Source: Nocardioides sp. J54 | GTDB lineage: Bacteria; Actinomycetota; Actinomycetes; Propionibacteriales; Nocardioidaceae | Length of the DNA stretch: 64,000 bases | Assembly: GCF_000519005.1 (NCBI RefSeq) | Contig: NZ_JAER01000011.1 | Span: 1 to 64,000, forward strand | Direction of reading: 5' to 3' | Shown: positions 52,205-61,338 of the stretch, one piece after another | Layout: every line of letters starts with the position of its first letter | Numbering within the stretch: the stretch's first letter is position 1 | Translations under genes and position numbers: made by a program | Notes under the pieces: model-generated | Seen by the model: only the letters and a program-made list of their open reading frames with translations | What the model was told of the DNA's origin: nothing | Database searches by the model: none

Positions 52205-53302
52205 TTGGTTGCGGCGGCTCGCTGTCCTATGTCGGCAGCGGGCCTCCGATCGCTTCGCGAATCTGATCCGGAGGCATATGCCTCCCTACCGCCAAGGACC
52301 GTCTTGCTCGAGACCTTCCTCGTCGTTGTCGGCGCCGTCGTCGTCGCGCTCGTCTTCTTCGACGCGTTGGCCACCACCCTGGCGGTCTCCGGCGGCGCCG
52401 GCCCGTTGACGACCGGCATCCTCGGTGGCGCCTGGCGGGTGGCCTTGCGACTGCACCGCCGAGACCGCAAGTCCAGCCTTCTCAGATTCGCCGGGCCAGT
52501 GATGCTCATCGTGACCGTTCTGACGTGGGTCACCGCACTCTGGGCTGGCTGGACGCTGCTGTTCGTCGGCTCGGACTCCGTCGTGACCGCGCAGAAGGGC
52601 CGCCCGGCGGGCGTCGCCGATGTCGTCTACTTCACCGGGTTCACGCTGTTCACCCTCGGCACCGGTGACTTCGTCGCATCCTCAGCGGGATGGCGGATCG
52701 CGATGGCCGTTGCGGCGTTCTCAGGTCTGTTCCTCATCACCCTGGCCATCACCTATCTCCTGTCGGTTCTCTCCGCGGTCGTTAGCCGTCGCGTGCTCGC
52801 CCAGGAGATCCACGGACTCGGTGACAGCCCGACGCAGATCATGAGGAAGGGCTGGACCGGCGACGGGTTCGACGCGATGTTCCAGCAGCAGCTGATCTCG
52901 CTGTCGTCCTCTGTGGCCACCTCGGCCGAGCAACATCTCGCGTACCCGGTGCTGCACTACTTCCACGCCAGCTCCCGAGACCTGGCCGCACCGGTCGCGA
53001 TCGGACACCTCGACGAGGCTCTGACCCTGATCGAGACCTTGAAGCCCCCGCTGCGCCCACGGCCGGCTGTGGTGGATCCGCTGCGGTCGTCCATCGGCCG
53101 CTACCTCACCACCGCCTCCAGCACCACGTGGGCACCGAAGGTCGACGCTCCGCCCCCGCCCGAGACGAGCCAGGCCCTCGATGCCGGAATCCCAGTCAGC
53201 GGCGCCGCCGTCCGCCAGGCCGCCGAGCACCACCGGGAACGCCGAACCCAGTTGCATCGCCTCGTGGCCAGCGACGGCTGGTCATGGGAAGGCGCCGGGT
53301 AG
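52205..53302 (+). CDS. Two-span ion-channel protein with GTGD selectivity motif
   Basis: Up to 365 residues; the N-terminus is uncertain (52205 is the earliest start). Spans at about 35-60, 95-120 and 170-195, with the pore loop FTGFTLFTLGTGDFVASSAGW resembling a potassium-channel filter (TxGTGD instead of TVGYGD). The soluble C-terminal part has no known domain. Transport of K+ or another cation by inference. It follows the Csp gene by 9 bp. Confidence 0.75.
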   Translation: MVAAARCPMSAAGLRSLRESDPEAYASLPPRTVLLETFLVVVGAVVVALVFFDALATTLAVSGGAGPLTTGILGGAWRVALRLHRRDRKSSLLRFAGPVMLIVTVLTWVTALWAGWTLLFVGSDSVVTAQKGRPAGVADVVYFTGFTLFTLGTGDFVASSAGWRIAMAVAAFSGLFLITLAITYLLSVLSAVVSRRVLAQEIHGLGDSPTQIMRKGWTGDGFDAMFQQQLISLSSSVATSAEQHLAYPVLHYFHASSRDLAAPVAIGHLDEALTLIETLKPPLRPRPAVVDPLRSSIGRYLTTASSTTWAPKVDAPPPPETSQALDAGIPVSGAAVRQAAEHHRERRTQLHRLVASDGWSWEGAG

Positions 53303-53370
53303 CCGCCGCATGCACGCACAAGCCCCTACCGGCACCCACGAATGCCACGACGATCCGGAAAGCGGAACCC

Positions 53371-54189
53371 ATGCAGGAACAGCCCACACACCGCGCCGAC
53401 GTTCCAGGAGACAGCGAGGCTCACCCCGGCCACGGCAGTCACGGCTCCGTCGGTGACGGGCCGGACGACCATCACGGGCAGCACCCCGAACATGACGATC
53501 GTTCAGAACCCGGCCATTCCGGCGGCCACGGCGCGCATGGCGGGCACCCGGATTCCGGTAGTAGGGCCATGGCCGCTAGCGCGACCCTGCACTGCCTCTC
53601 AGGATGCGCGGTCGGCGAGATCAGCGGCCTCATGATCGGCACCGCGATCGGCCTCAGCACTGGCTGGACCATCGCCCTCGCGGTCGGTCTGGCGTTCTTC
53701 TTCGGCTACCTGCTCTCGACCCTTCCGCTGGTGAAGACGGGTCTCGGCCTGGGCGCGGCGCTGGGCGTGGTGTTCGCGGCCGACACGCTCTCCATCGCCG
53801 TCATGGAGATCGTCGACAACGCCGTGATGGCGCTCATCCCGAACGCCATGGACGCCGGGTTGGTGAACTGGATCTTCTGGGTCGGGATGGCCATCGCCCT
53901 CACGGTCGCGTTCTTCGCCGCCTACCCTGTCAACCGATACCTGCTCCAGCGCGGCAAGGGACACGCCCTCACCCACCAGTACCACCACGGGTCCAGTGCC
54001 GCGGTGACCGGCGTTCGCCGGTACATCCCGACCTTCCCGACGTCCACACTCGTCGCGGTGATCGCCGCCTTCATGCTGGGCGGTCTCATCGTCTCGATCG
54101 CCGCAGAAGGCGAAAGCGGCGCCGTGGGCGAAGGTCACGCAGCTCCACGCTCCGATGTTCTGGCTCCGGCGAAGAGCGGAACGTCGTGA
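53371..54189 (+). CDS. DUF4396 membrane protein with His-rich N-terminus
   Basis: 272 residues from ATG 53371. The first 65 residues are His/Gly/Asp-rich (a likely metal-binding tail). Then DUF4396: TLHCLSGCAVGEISGLMIGTAIG followed by spans to about 265. The His-Cys-Gly-Cys motif suggests metal contact. The stop overlaps the next start by one base. Function unproven; the copper/metal setting suggests metal handling. Confidence 0.8.
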   Translation: MQEQPTHRADVPGDSEAHPGHGSHGSVGDGPDDHHGQHPEHDDRSEPGHSGGHGAHGGHPDSGSRAMAASATLHCLSGCAVGEISGLMIGTAIGLSTGWTIALAVGLAFFFGYLLSTLPLVKTGLGLGAALGVVFAADTLSIAVMEIVDNAVMALIPNAMDAGLVNWIFWVGMAIALTVAFFAAYPVNRYLLQRGKGHALTHQYHHGSSAAVTGVRRYIPTFPTSTLVAVIAAFMLGGLIVSIAAEGESGAVGEGHAAPRSDVLAPAKSGTS

Positions 54190-54608
54190 TGGAGCAGATT
54201 CAGGATTCCGAGCACCGGCATCCCGTCGACCCAGAGCGGGTCGCGAGGGCCCGCGAACGGGTCCCGACGGGCGAGGAGGGGGACCGGCTGACCGGCGTGC
54301 TGTCGTTGATGGCAGACCCGACCAGGGCCAGGCTCCTGTACGCCCTCGATGTCGTGGAGGAGCTCTGCGTCGGTGACCTGGCCCTGGTCCTCGATGTCAG
54401 CGAGGACGCGGTCTCCTACGGGTTGCGGATCTTGCGCACCGCGGGCCTGGTCACCCGCCGAAAGGAAGGCAGGGTCGTCTACTACCGGCTCGCCGAGGGG
54501 TTCCCAGACCCACTGCGACAGCACTGCCTGCGTCAGCTCATCGAGATGTCCCGCGGACCCCTGGACGAAGACGAGCACGCATCACAAACGAAAGGTGGCA
54601 CGCCATGA
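54189..54608 (+). CDS. ArsR/SmtB-family metal-responsive repressor
   Basis: 139 residues. Winged helix: LSLMADPTRARLLYALDVVEELCVGDLALVLDVSEDAVSYGLRILRTAGLVTRRKEGRVVYYRLAEG. The ELCVGDL sensor-helix motif, with the Cys and later His residues, resembles CmtR/SmtB-type metal sites. Located between the DUF4396 and DUF305 genes (overlaps both), so it is autoregulated in this operon. Confidence 0.87.
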   Translation: MEQIQDSEHRHPVDPERVARARERVPTGEEGDRLTGVLSLMADPTRARLLYALDVVEELCVGDLALVLDVSEDAVSYGLRILRTAGLVTRRKEGRVVYYRLAEGFPDPLRQHCLRQLIEMSRGPLDEDEHASQTKGGTP

Positions 54609-55348
54609 ACAGCTCATCTCACCAGACCAATCACCAGCCGCACGACGACCAGCCGGCCGACGCTACCGGCGGCCAAGACGGCGCTCACAACCATGACGGC
54701 GGCCAGGACGAGATGAAGAAGAAGCACGAACGAGGCATGTACCTGAAGTTCGCCGCCATGATCGCGACGTCGGCCGCCGTGATGTTCGTGCTCATGTACA
54801 GCAGCGTCTACGACGTCGGACACATCCACTACAGTCAGGAGCGCCTCTACATGGCGCTCACCTCCACTGGTGCGATGGCGCTAGTGATGCTCGCCTACAT
54901 GGCCACCATGATGTACAAGAACCGCGTCCTGAACATCGTCATCGTGGTGGCGGCCCTCATCGTCGGTCTCGGCGCCTTCTACGCGTCCCGAACCCAGCTG
55001 TTCATCGACGACGAGAGGTACATGAAGGCGATGGTCCCTCACCACTCGATCGCGATCCTCACCAGCGAACGCGCGGACATCGAGGACGCCCGGGTCCGCG
55101 AGTTGGCCGACCAGATCATCAAGACCCAGCGCCTGGAGATCAAGGAGATGGAGTGGCTCCTCGAGGACATCGAGGAGAACGGCCTTGCCACCACGAAGGA
55201 GGAGGCAGAAGAACGCCCCGTCCCCGACTTCGAGGCCACCGCGGCCGAGGACATCTCATCGCCGGCTGAAGAGCGCCGGGTCACCGCCGCCCTGGAGTAC
55301 GTCCTACAGATCACCACACAAAGGCACGTGGACGAACCAAGCAAGTGA
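54605..55348 (+). CDS. DUF305 protein with membrane spans
   Basis: 247 residues: a His/Asp-rich start, spans at about 46-66, 81-100 and 107-125, then a DUF305 extracytoplasmic domain with ERYMKAMVPHHSIAILTSERADIEDARVRELADQIIKTQRLEIKEMEWLL. The His-His and Met residues of DUF305 are associated with copper. Start overlaps the ArsR-type stop. Likely a copper-binding surface protein. Confidence 0.82.
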   Translation: MNSSSHQTNHQPHDDQPADATGGQDGAHNHDGGQDEMKKKHERGMYLKFAAMIATSAAVMFVLMYSSVYDVGHIHYSQERLYMALTSTGAMALVMLAYMATMMYKNRVLNIVIVVAALIVGLGAFYASRTQLFIDDERYMKAMVPHHSIAILTSERADIEDARVRELADQIIKTQRLEIKEMEWLLEDIEENGLATTKEEAEERPVPDFEATAAEDISSPAEERRVTAALEYVLQITTQRHVDEPSK

Positions 55349-55455
55349 CACTTCTGGTAGCCGGCGTCGGCATGGCTGTGCGACCGCGCAGGCCTCGGCC
55401 GCCGGGCCGGTGACCTGCAATGTGGCTGTGGCCAAGTCTACCCCGAGCCGCTGCC

Positions 55456-55603
55456 ATCACCGACGAACACGTCGAACAGCTGCGCGCCCTCGGGGTTCAG
55501 CAACCGAAAGATCACGGACGTCGTAGGCATCGTCGTGCTCAACGTCTTGACCGGCGCATTCAATTTGATGGCGGGCATCGTCCCCGATGAATTTTCCGTT
55601 TGA
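55456..55603 (+). pseudogene. Remnant of a carboxymuconolactone-decarboxylase/AhpD-family gene
   Basis: ITDEHVEQLRALG in one frame continues, after a one-base shift, as FSNRKITDVVGIVVLNVLTGAFNLMAGIVPDEFSV to a stop at 55603. This is the usual C-terminal tail of the CMD/AhpD family. The N-terminal part with the catalytic CxxC region is absent. It shows this end of the island is decayed; 55349-55455 and 55604-55689 hold no recognised gene. Confidence 0.55.
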
Positions 55604-56092
55604 CCCGACGTCAGCTGCCTGGCTGACCTTGCCCGGGTGCTCGTCGATCTTGTCGTGCCGGAGTGACACCATGGCTCTGAGGTCGTTGACTAGCTGTGAT
55701 GTCCAGGGAGGTTGTACCGCCCGGCATCGGTGAGCCTGCCTGACAGGTGAAGGCCTCCGGTTGTGAAGTGGAGCTGTCTAGTTGAACGCTTCACCGACCG
55801 GAGGCCCTCGTGTCCCACGCTAACGCTGCCCTGACCCCGCGCGCCCGTTTGCGGCTCGCCCAGCTCGTCGTCGACCGCGGCTGGACCTACGCCGCGGCAG
55901 CCAAGATGTTCATGGTCGCCCCGCGCACCGCGAAGAAATGGGCGGACCGCTACCGGGCTGACGGGCCGGCCGGGATGGCTGACCGAAGCTCGCGGCCGCA
56001 CTCGAGTCCGACGAGAACCGGTCCAGATCAGGTCCGTCAGATCGTGCGGCTGCGATGGCGTCAACGGCTCGGTCCAGCGCAGATCGCCGGCC

Positions 56093-57592
56093 GGGGGTGT
56101 CAGATGGTCTGTGTAAGGGGTCGGTCTCAGCAAAGGAACGAAGATGAGTGCTGTGACCGAGGGAACCGGGCGACCGGACTACAAGAGAAGGCGGCCGCCG
56201 CTCGGCGGGCTGACCGCGCTGATATGCCGGGCGCGAAGGCTGCTGCCGAGCTCGCTGCGTCGGGAGCGTTGGACGGGCTGTTCGCGAAGATCGATGCTGG
56301 TGAGATCGAGCTGACCGGCGACGGTGGCTTCATCCCCGGGCTGATCAAGGCCACCCTCGAGCGCGGGCTCCAGGCCGAGCTCACGGGCCATCTGGGCTAC
56401 GAGAAGGGCGCTCCGGAGGCATCGGCGGTGTCGAACAGTCGGAACGGGACGACGCCGAAGACGGTCGCCACGACGGCCGGTGATGTCGAGCTGGCGATCC
56501 CGCGCGATCGTGACGGGAGCTTCACCCCGCTTCTGGTGCCGAAGGGCAGCCGGCGGCTGAACGGGCTGGACGAGATGATCATCAGCCTCTACGCCGGCGG
56601 GATGACGGTCCGCGACATCGCCCACCACCTTGCCTCGACGATCGGGACCGAGCTCTCCCACGAGACGATCTCGAACATCATCAATGCGATCACCGAGGAG
56701 ATCCTGGAGTGGCAGGCCAGGCCGCTGGACGCGTTCTACCCGGTGGTCTACCTCGACGCGATCGTGGTCAAGGTCCGCGACGGCGGGCACGTGATCAACA
56801 AGTCCGCCCACATCGCCGTCGGCGTCGACATGGACGGCGTCAAGCACGTCCTGGGGATCTGGATCCAGGACAACGAGGGCGCGAAGTTCTGGGCCGGTGT
56901 GTGCGCCGAGCTGGCCAACCGCGGCGTCCGCGATGTCCTCATCGTGTGCTGCGACGGCCTGACCGGGCTCCCGGAGGCGATCGAGGCGACCTGGCAGCAG
57001 GCAACCGTGCAGACCTGCGTGGTCCACCTGATCCGTGCGTCGATGCGGTTCGTGTCCTACAGCGACCGCAAGGCCGTGGCGAAGGCCCTGCGCCCGATCT
57101 ACACCGCGTCGAATGACAAGACCGCCCGGGAGGCGTTCGCGGACTTCGCGAACTCCAACTGGGGCAAGAAGTACCCCCACGCCGTGGCGACGTGGGAGGC
57201 GGCCTGGGAGCGGTTCATCCCGTTCCTGGCGTTCCCGCCCGAGCTGCGGCGGGTGATCTACACGACCAACAGCATCGAGTCGCTGAACTACCAGCTACGC
57301 AAGGTCACCAAGAACCGCGGTCACTTCCCCAACGACGAGGCCGTCGTGAAGCTGCTGTGGCTGGCGATCTGCAACATCGAGGACAAACGGGCCCGCGAGC
57401 GAGCCAAGGAACGCGGCAAGCCGGCTGCGCAGCGGAAGGCCAAGCCCCGACTCGTCCAGGGGCAGGTCGTGACGAACTGGAAGCAGGCACTGGGCCAGCT
57501 CGCCATCGCCTACCCCGACCGCATCAACCCCTACCTGTAAGAGAAACCCACCACGAGGGACCGATCGCTTACACAGAAATCTTGACAAGCTC
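56093..57592. mobile_element. IS256-type insertion sequence, 1500 bp, with 8-bp target duplication
   Basis: Ends carry imperfect inverted repeats sharing TGTCA-N5-TCTGTGTAAG (left from 56098, right complement ending near 57587). The target site CGCCGGCC is duplicated at 56085-56092 and 57593-57600, which lie inside the IS481-type transposase gene; joining the halves restores a continuous IAGRLGMQ reading frame. Confidence 0.85.
56224..57540 (+). CDS. IS256-family transposase
   Basis: About 438 residues from ATG 56224 (MPGAKAAAELAASGALDGLF). DDE motifs: PVVYLDAIVVKVRDGG, VLIVCCDGLTGLPEAIEATW and IYTTNSIESLNYQLRKVTKNRG with the Glu. The expected natural N-terminus, MSAVTEGTGRPDYK from ATG 56144, is in another frame; one missing base near 56189 separates it, so the start may be truncated by a frameshift. 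The remainder is intact and the termini are complete, so activity is uncertain. Confidence 0.85.
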   Translation: MPGAKAAAELAASGALDGLFAKIDAGEIELTGDGGFIPGLIKATLERGLQAELTGHLGYEKGAPEASAVSNSRNGTTPKTVATTAGDVELAIPRDRDGSFTPLLVPKGSRRLNGLDEMIISLYAGGMTVRDIAHHLASTIGTELSHETISNIINAITEEILEWQARPLDAFYPVVYLDAIVVKVRDGGHVINKSAHIAVGVDMDGVKHVLGIWIQDNEGAKFWAGVCAELANRGVRDVLIVCCDGLTGLPEAIEATWQQATVQTCVVHLIRASMRFVSYSDRKAVAKALRPIYTASNDKTAREAFADFANSNWGKKYPHAVATWEAAWERFIPFLAFPPELRRVIYTTNSIESLNYQLRKVTKNRGHFPNDEAVVKLLWLAICNIEDKRARERAKERGKPAAQRKAKPRLVQGQVVTNWKQALGQLAIAYPDRINPYL

Positions 57593-58311
57593 CGCCGGCC
57601 GGCTCGGCATGCAGGCCTCGACCGTGCACGCAGTGCTCGTGCGCTGCCGGATCAACCGGCTCTCCCACATCGACCGGGTCACCGGCGAACCACTACGCCG
57701 CTACGAACACCCCACCCCGGCTCACTGATCCATGTCGACGTCACCAAGTTCGCCAACATCCCCGACGGCAGCGGCCATCGGTTCTTGAGCAGGCAGCAGA
57801 GCAAACTCAACGCCCGCGCGACGGCTCGAAGGACCGGTGAACGCGGCAAGCGCTCCCGCCCCGCGATCGGGACCGCGTTCGTGCACACCGTGATCGATGA
57901 CCACTCCCGGGCCGCCTATGCCGAGATCTGCCCCGACGAGAAGGCCGCCACCGCGATCGGAGTGCTGCAACGAGCGACCGCCTGGTTCGCCGACCACGGC
58001 GTCACCATCGAGGGAGTGCTCTCCGACAACGGCTCGGCCTACCGCTCCTACGCCTGGCGCGACGCCTGCGTTGACCTCGGGATCACCCCCAAGCGGACCC
58101 GGCCCTACCGACCGCAGACCAACGGCAAGATCGAACGCTTCCACCGCACCCTGGCCGACGGCTGGACCTACGCCCGGCTCTACGACTCAACCGCGCAACG
58201 CGACGACGCGCTGCCGGGATGGCTCCACTTCTACAATCACCACCGCGCCCACTCAGCAATCGGAGGCAAACCGCCGATCACCCGGCTGACCAACCTCCCT
58301 GGACATCACAA

Positions 58312-61300
58312 CTAGCCGGTCTGCCGAGGGCGCGGTGGGCGTCTTCCCCAGTCCTTGCCGTGGACGATCTGCGCAGTCCGCCCCGGGAGTTCGATCGGCG
58401 GCAGCTCGTCGTCGCGGCGATTGATGACCTTGTCGTTCAGGTCCCGGTCTGCCTCCCCGTCATGACCGTTGGCCCTCTCCGCCTGGATCATGTCGAGTTG
58501 CGCGACCTCGTCGTACGGCGCCGCGGTGTAGGCGACCTGAGCAGCCCACATCGCGAGTGCAGGCTCGCCGGCGGCAAGCGCGTGGGTGGTGACGATGTGT
58601 CCGACATCGACGATGGCGCTGGTCATGATGTGGTCCCACCGGTCACCGTCGAGAAGCCAGTTCCAGTGGTCCTTGCGCAGTTCCGTGAACGGTTCACCGG
58701 TGACCAGTCGAAGCGCCGCGATCAGATCGTCAATGCCGTCGGCCCCGCGACTCTGGCCTCGCGCGCGGAGACGCCGGAAGAGATCCAGGTCGCACAGGAC
58801 GCCGTCGAGCCTGTAGAGGGCCGGCGCCTCGGTACCACCGGCAGAAGCGGCCTTCGGCAGGTACGGCTCGCCGGTTCGCGGGTTCGTACCCAGCCATCGG
58901 CGCAGTTGGCTCATGTCGACCCGGACCCGCTCCGGGCGGATCCCGAACGCGTCGGCGACGTCATGCGCGGTGACCCCGTTGGGGTGGAGGGCGAGGTACG
59001 CCAACAGTTCGACGTAGAACGGCCGTCGGTGTGCCGTTGCCTTTGTGTCCCCGGTCGTCCGGGCCCCGACTGGTCCGAGGAGCACCAGCTTGGGCGATGA
59101 CAGCGCGGGCGACTCCCAGCGGGCGAGATCCTCGTCCAGGCCCGGGTCCGCGGTCTCAACAGCCGTGCGAGCCTCACGCGTTGCCTTCGGCGCGAGCACC
59201 TCGACGTCCTCCACGGTCGTCGCGGCGGACTCGGCGTAGACGAGTGCATCGAGAGGCAGCAGGGACGCCTCGCCGACCGCCCCCTCGGAGCGTGGCTCGG
59301 TCAGTTGGTCAACCAGCGCACCCCCGAGGTCCGAGACCACGTTGTCCTCCTCGCGGTCTGGGACGGGAACGACGGTCTCGTCGAGCGTGAGGTCGAGGAG
59401 TAGGGCACACGCGCGGGCCTCGTCCGCACTCAATTCCGCCGCGAGAACATCGACTCCGAGGTTGGGCGACTGGAGGCGCCCGTCGCCGGTGAGCTGCAGG
59501 TGAGCGCTCGAGGAGCGAGGCTCGCCGTCGAGATCCACCAGCACTGCCGCCGAGCGACCGGGGACCGCCTCGATCGCCTCTGCGAGCGCATCGAGACCCG
59601 ATGTGGTGGCGTCCGCCGAAGCAATGATCACCGCGTGGAAGTCGTCGGGGTCGACCGGCTCGTTGCTGGACGACAAGTTGCGCGTGAGCTCGGCGATGAA
59701 GCCAGTGTCTCCGGGAGAGTGCGTGCGTAGGCGTCCGAGGTTGAAAGATGCCAGGTCGGCGCCGAGGCCGAGGAGGTCGACCGTCGTGACGATCGACCAC
59801 GGGTTGACGGCCAGTTCAGCCGCCACGTGGCGTGCGAACGAGGCCTTCCGGTCGGTGTCGCCCGTGACGGTGACCGTGCGGAGCTCCTCGAGGTTGAGGA
59901 ACAGGAAGGAGCCGTCGTTGCCTTGCCCGACGCTCACCAGGAGTGGGTAGGGCGGGAACGAGTTCTCGGGGCGCTCGGGCACCGCGGCCAGACCGATTCG
60001 CCACTCGGTGCCTGCCCCCGACCATGGCTCTGGCAGCTGGGCTGGCTCGCCAAGAACGAGGGAGATCTCGTCGGCAGAGAGCGTCGCGGTGACCAGGCGC
60101 AGCGCCGGCAGAGATCGCATTGCGGCGTCGAGTGCGTCGATCCGGGGCGCGACCACCGATGCGGTGGCCCGTGCCGTCTTCTCGGCTGGAACTAGCTCGG
60201 CGGGCGGGGGAGGGATGACCCTCCCCGGACGTCGATGGCGCAGTTGGGTTCGTCGTTGCGCGCGCAGCGCGATCCAGAGCGCGCCGCCGAGGACCGCTCC
60301 CGCCCCGGCGAGGCCGGGAACGAGCCAGCTGGGCACGACGCTGTCATCCGAACTCTTGCCTGGCGCGTCGGAGTCAGCCTCCGCTTCGCCGACCGGTTCA
60401 GAAGGCGTCACCTCGGGCGGGGGTGGGCTTGTATCGGGAGCCTTCTCGGGCGGCGTGGCGTGCTTCGGTTCCCGTGAGTCCGGCGGCGGCTGGCCGGGGA
60501 TGGTCAGCTTCCACCCGGGCAGGATCAGGTCGGGATCTGTGAGGCGGTCTCCGTTGGGCTGGACGGTGTTCCGGGAGGCCTCGTAGATCGTGGGGTAGGC
60601 GTCGGCGTCGCCGAGCTCGTGCTCTGAGATCTCCGAGAGGGTGTCGCCGGGCTGCACGATGTAGGCGTCCGCCGGAGCGGTCTCGGCGACAGGCACTCGC
60701 AGGATGGTGCCCGGCAGGAGGAAGTCGGGACGACCGTCGAGGACGGCCCGGTTGAGCGCGACGAGCTCGACGTACCGTGTGCCGTCGCCGAGGCGCTCTT
60801 CGGCGATCTTCCAGAGGCTGTCGCCACGCTTGACCGTGTATCGCTCGACCTCTGGCTCTCTCTCCTGGTCGTGCTCGACCGTTGGCGCCGGTGCAGCGGC
60901 AGCGGCGGGCGCGACCGTGACTCGGGAGTCATCGCGCAATGGTGTGGCTGTCGCGGCGGCCTCGGCCCTCGGCTGGGGCAGGAGCGTGGTCGCCGTCGGC
61001 AAGGCGACGAAGAGCAGGGCAGCTGCCGCGACGAGTCGATCGGCCGCGACCTGCGGCACGGCCAGTCCAGGCAACCGTGGCGTGCGGATGCCCCTAACCT
61101 GCGCGACGATCGATGCGACGACCTGGCAGGTGAACACTGCCCAGGCGATCCAGCAGACCGCGGCGATCAGCTCGACCACGAGCGTGCCGTCGTCCGGTGC
61201 GGTGAGTCGCGACCACGCGAACTGCGCCAGGTCCGGAACCGCGTCGATCGCGACCAAGACGGCCGGTACACCGAGCACGAAAGCGACAAGGGCCAGCGTG

Positions 61301-61338
61301 GCTGCCAGGCCACGCATGCGGGAGTTGAGAGTGCTCAT
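58312..61338 (-). CDS. LysM-BTAD membrane protein of the Tad-like operon
   Basis: 1008 residues. N-terminal membrane segments (about 12-32, 55-80 and 98-115), two LysM repeats (RYTVKRGDSLWKIAEERLGDG and AYIVQPGDTLSEISEHELGDA), a Pro-rich linker, another span near 350 (WLVPGLAGAGAVLGGALWIAL), a long central region, then a BTAD-type C-terminal domain (from about 790: KPTAHRRPFYVELLAYLALHPNGVTAHDVADAF and LDGVLCDLDLF). It could bind peptidoglycan and control or scaffold pilus assembly. Its TAG stop coincides with the CTAG target of the IS481 element. ATG overlaps the preceding stop by 4 bp. Confidence 0.87.
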   Translation of the reverse strand: MSTLNSRMRGLAATLALVAFVLGVPAVLVAIDAVPDLAQFAWSRLTAPDDGTLVVELIAAVCWIAWAVFTCQVVASIVAQVRGIRTPRLPGLAVPQVAADRLVAAAALLFVALPTATTLLPQPRAEAAATATPLRDDSRVTVAPAAAAAPAPTVEHDQEREPEVERYTVKRGDSLWKIAEERLGDGTRYVELVALNRAVLDGRPDFLLPGTILRVPVAETAPADAYIVQPGDTLSEISEHELGDADAYPTIYEASRNTVQPNGDRLTDPDLILPGWKLTIPGQPPPDSREPKHATPPEKAPDTSPPPPEVTPSEPVGEAEADSDAPGKSSDDSVVPSWLVPGLAGAGAVLGGALWIALRAQRRTQLRHRRPGRVIPPPPAELVPAEKTARATASVVAPRIDALDAAMRSLPALRLVTATLSADEISLVLGEPAQLPEPWSGAGTEWRIGLAAVPERPENSFPPYPLLVSVGQGNDGSFLFLNLEELRTVTVTGDTDRKASFARHVAAELAVNPWSIVTTVDLLGLGADLASFNLGRLRTHSPGDTGFIAELTRNLSSSNEPVDPDDFHAVIIASADATTSGLDALAEAIEAVPGRSAAVLVDLDGEPRSSSAHLQLTGDGRLQSPNLGVDVLAAELSADEARACALLLDLTLDETVVPVPDREEDNVVSDLGGALVDQLTEPRSEGAVGEASLLPLDALVYAESAATTVEDVEVLAPKATREARTAVETADPGLDEDLARWESPALSSPKLVLLGPVGARTTGDTKATAHRRPFYVELLAYLALHPNGVTAHDVADAFGIRPERVRVDMSQLRRWLGTNPRTGEPYLPKAASAGGTEAPALYRLDGVLCDLDLFRRLRARGQSRGADGIDDLIAALRLVTGEPFTELRKDHWNWLLDGDRWDHIMTSAIVDVGHIVTTHALAAGEPALAMWAAQVAYTAAPYDEVAQLDMIQAERANGHDGEADRDLNDKVINRRDDELPPIELPGRTAQIVHGKDWGRRPPRPRQTG

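Larger units (their letters stand above)
55694..58311. mobile_element. IS481-type insertion sequence, interrupted by an IS256-type element
   Basis: Terminal repeats TGTGATGTCCAGGGAGGTTG (from 55695, and its complement ending at 58310) flank the element. It is bordered by CTAG on both sides (55690-55693 and 58312-58315), the target type of IS481 relatives. Without the nested element it is about 1.1 kb. The transposase stop TAG uses the flanking CTAG. Insertion lies exactly at the stop codon of the LysM-BTAD gene. Confidence 0.82.
55810..58315 (+). pseudogene. IS481-type transposase, broken by IS256-type insertion and a frameshift
   Basis: The N-terminal HTH part (55810-56092: AKMFMVAPRTAKKWADRYRADGPAGMADRSSRPH) resumes at 57593 (LGMQASTVHAVLVRCRINRLSH), then a missing base near 57715 shifts the frame; the catalytic core continues from 57725 (HVDVTKFANIPDGSG, DDHSRAAY, SDNGSAYRS, QTNGKIERFHRTL) to TAG 58315. 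The DDE residues are visible in these segments. It is not functional in its present form. Confidence 0.8.

Noticed and set aside
53546-53566. Sequence CCGGATTCCGG similar to the palindrome before the primase gene
   Set aside because: It lies inside the DUF4396 coding region and lacks the outer arm bases, so it is probably chance.
55457-55672. Minus-strand 71-aa frame just downstream of the LysM-BTAD gene, first read as the next gene of its operon
   Set aside because: It overlaps the plus-strand CMD-family remnant, whose reading is better supported; the minus frame has no recognisable similarity.
55810-57540. Single 576-aa protein made of an HTH part and an IS256-type transposase
   Set aside because: The frame runs by chance across the boundary of the nested IS; the 8-bp duplication and terminal repeats show two separate elements.
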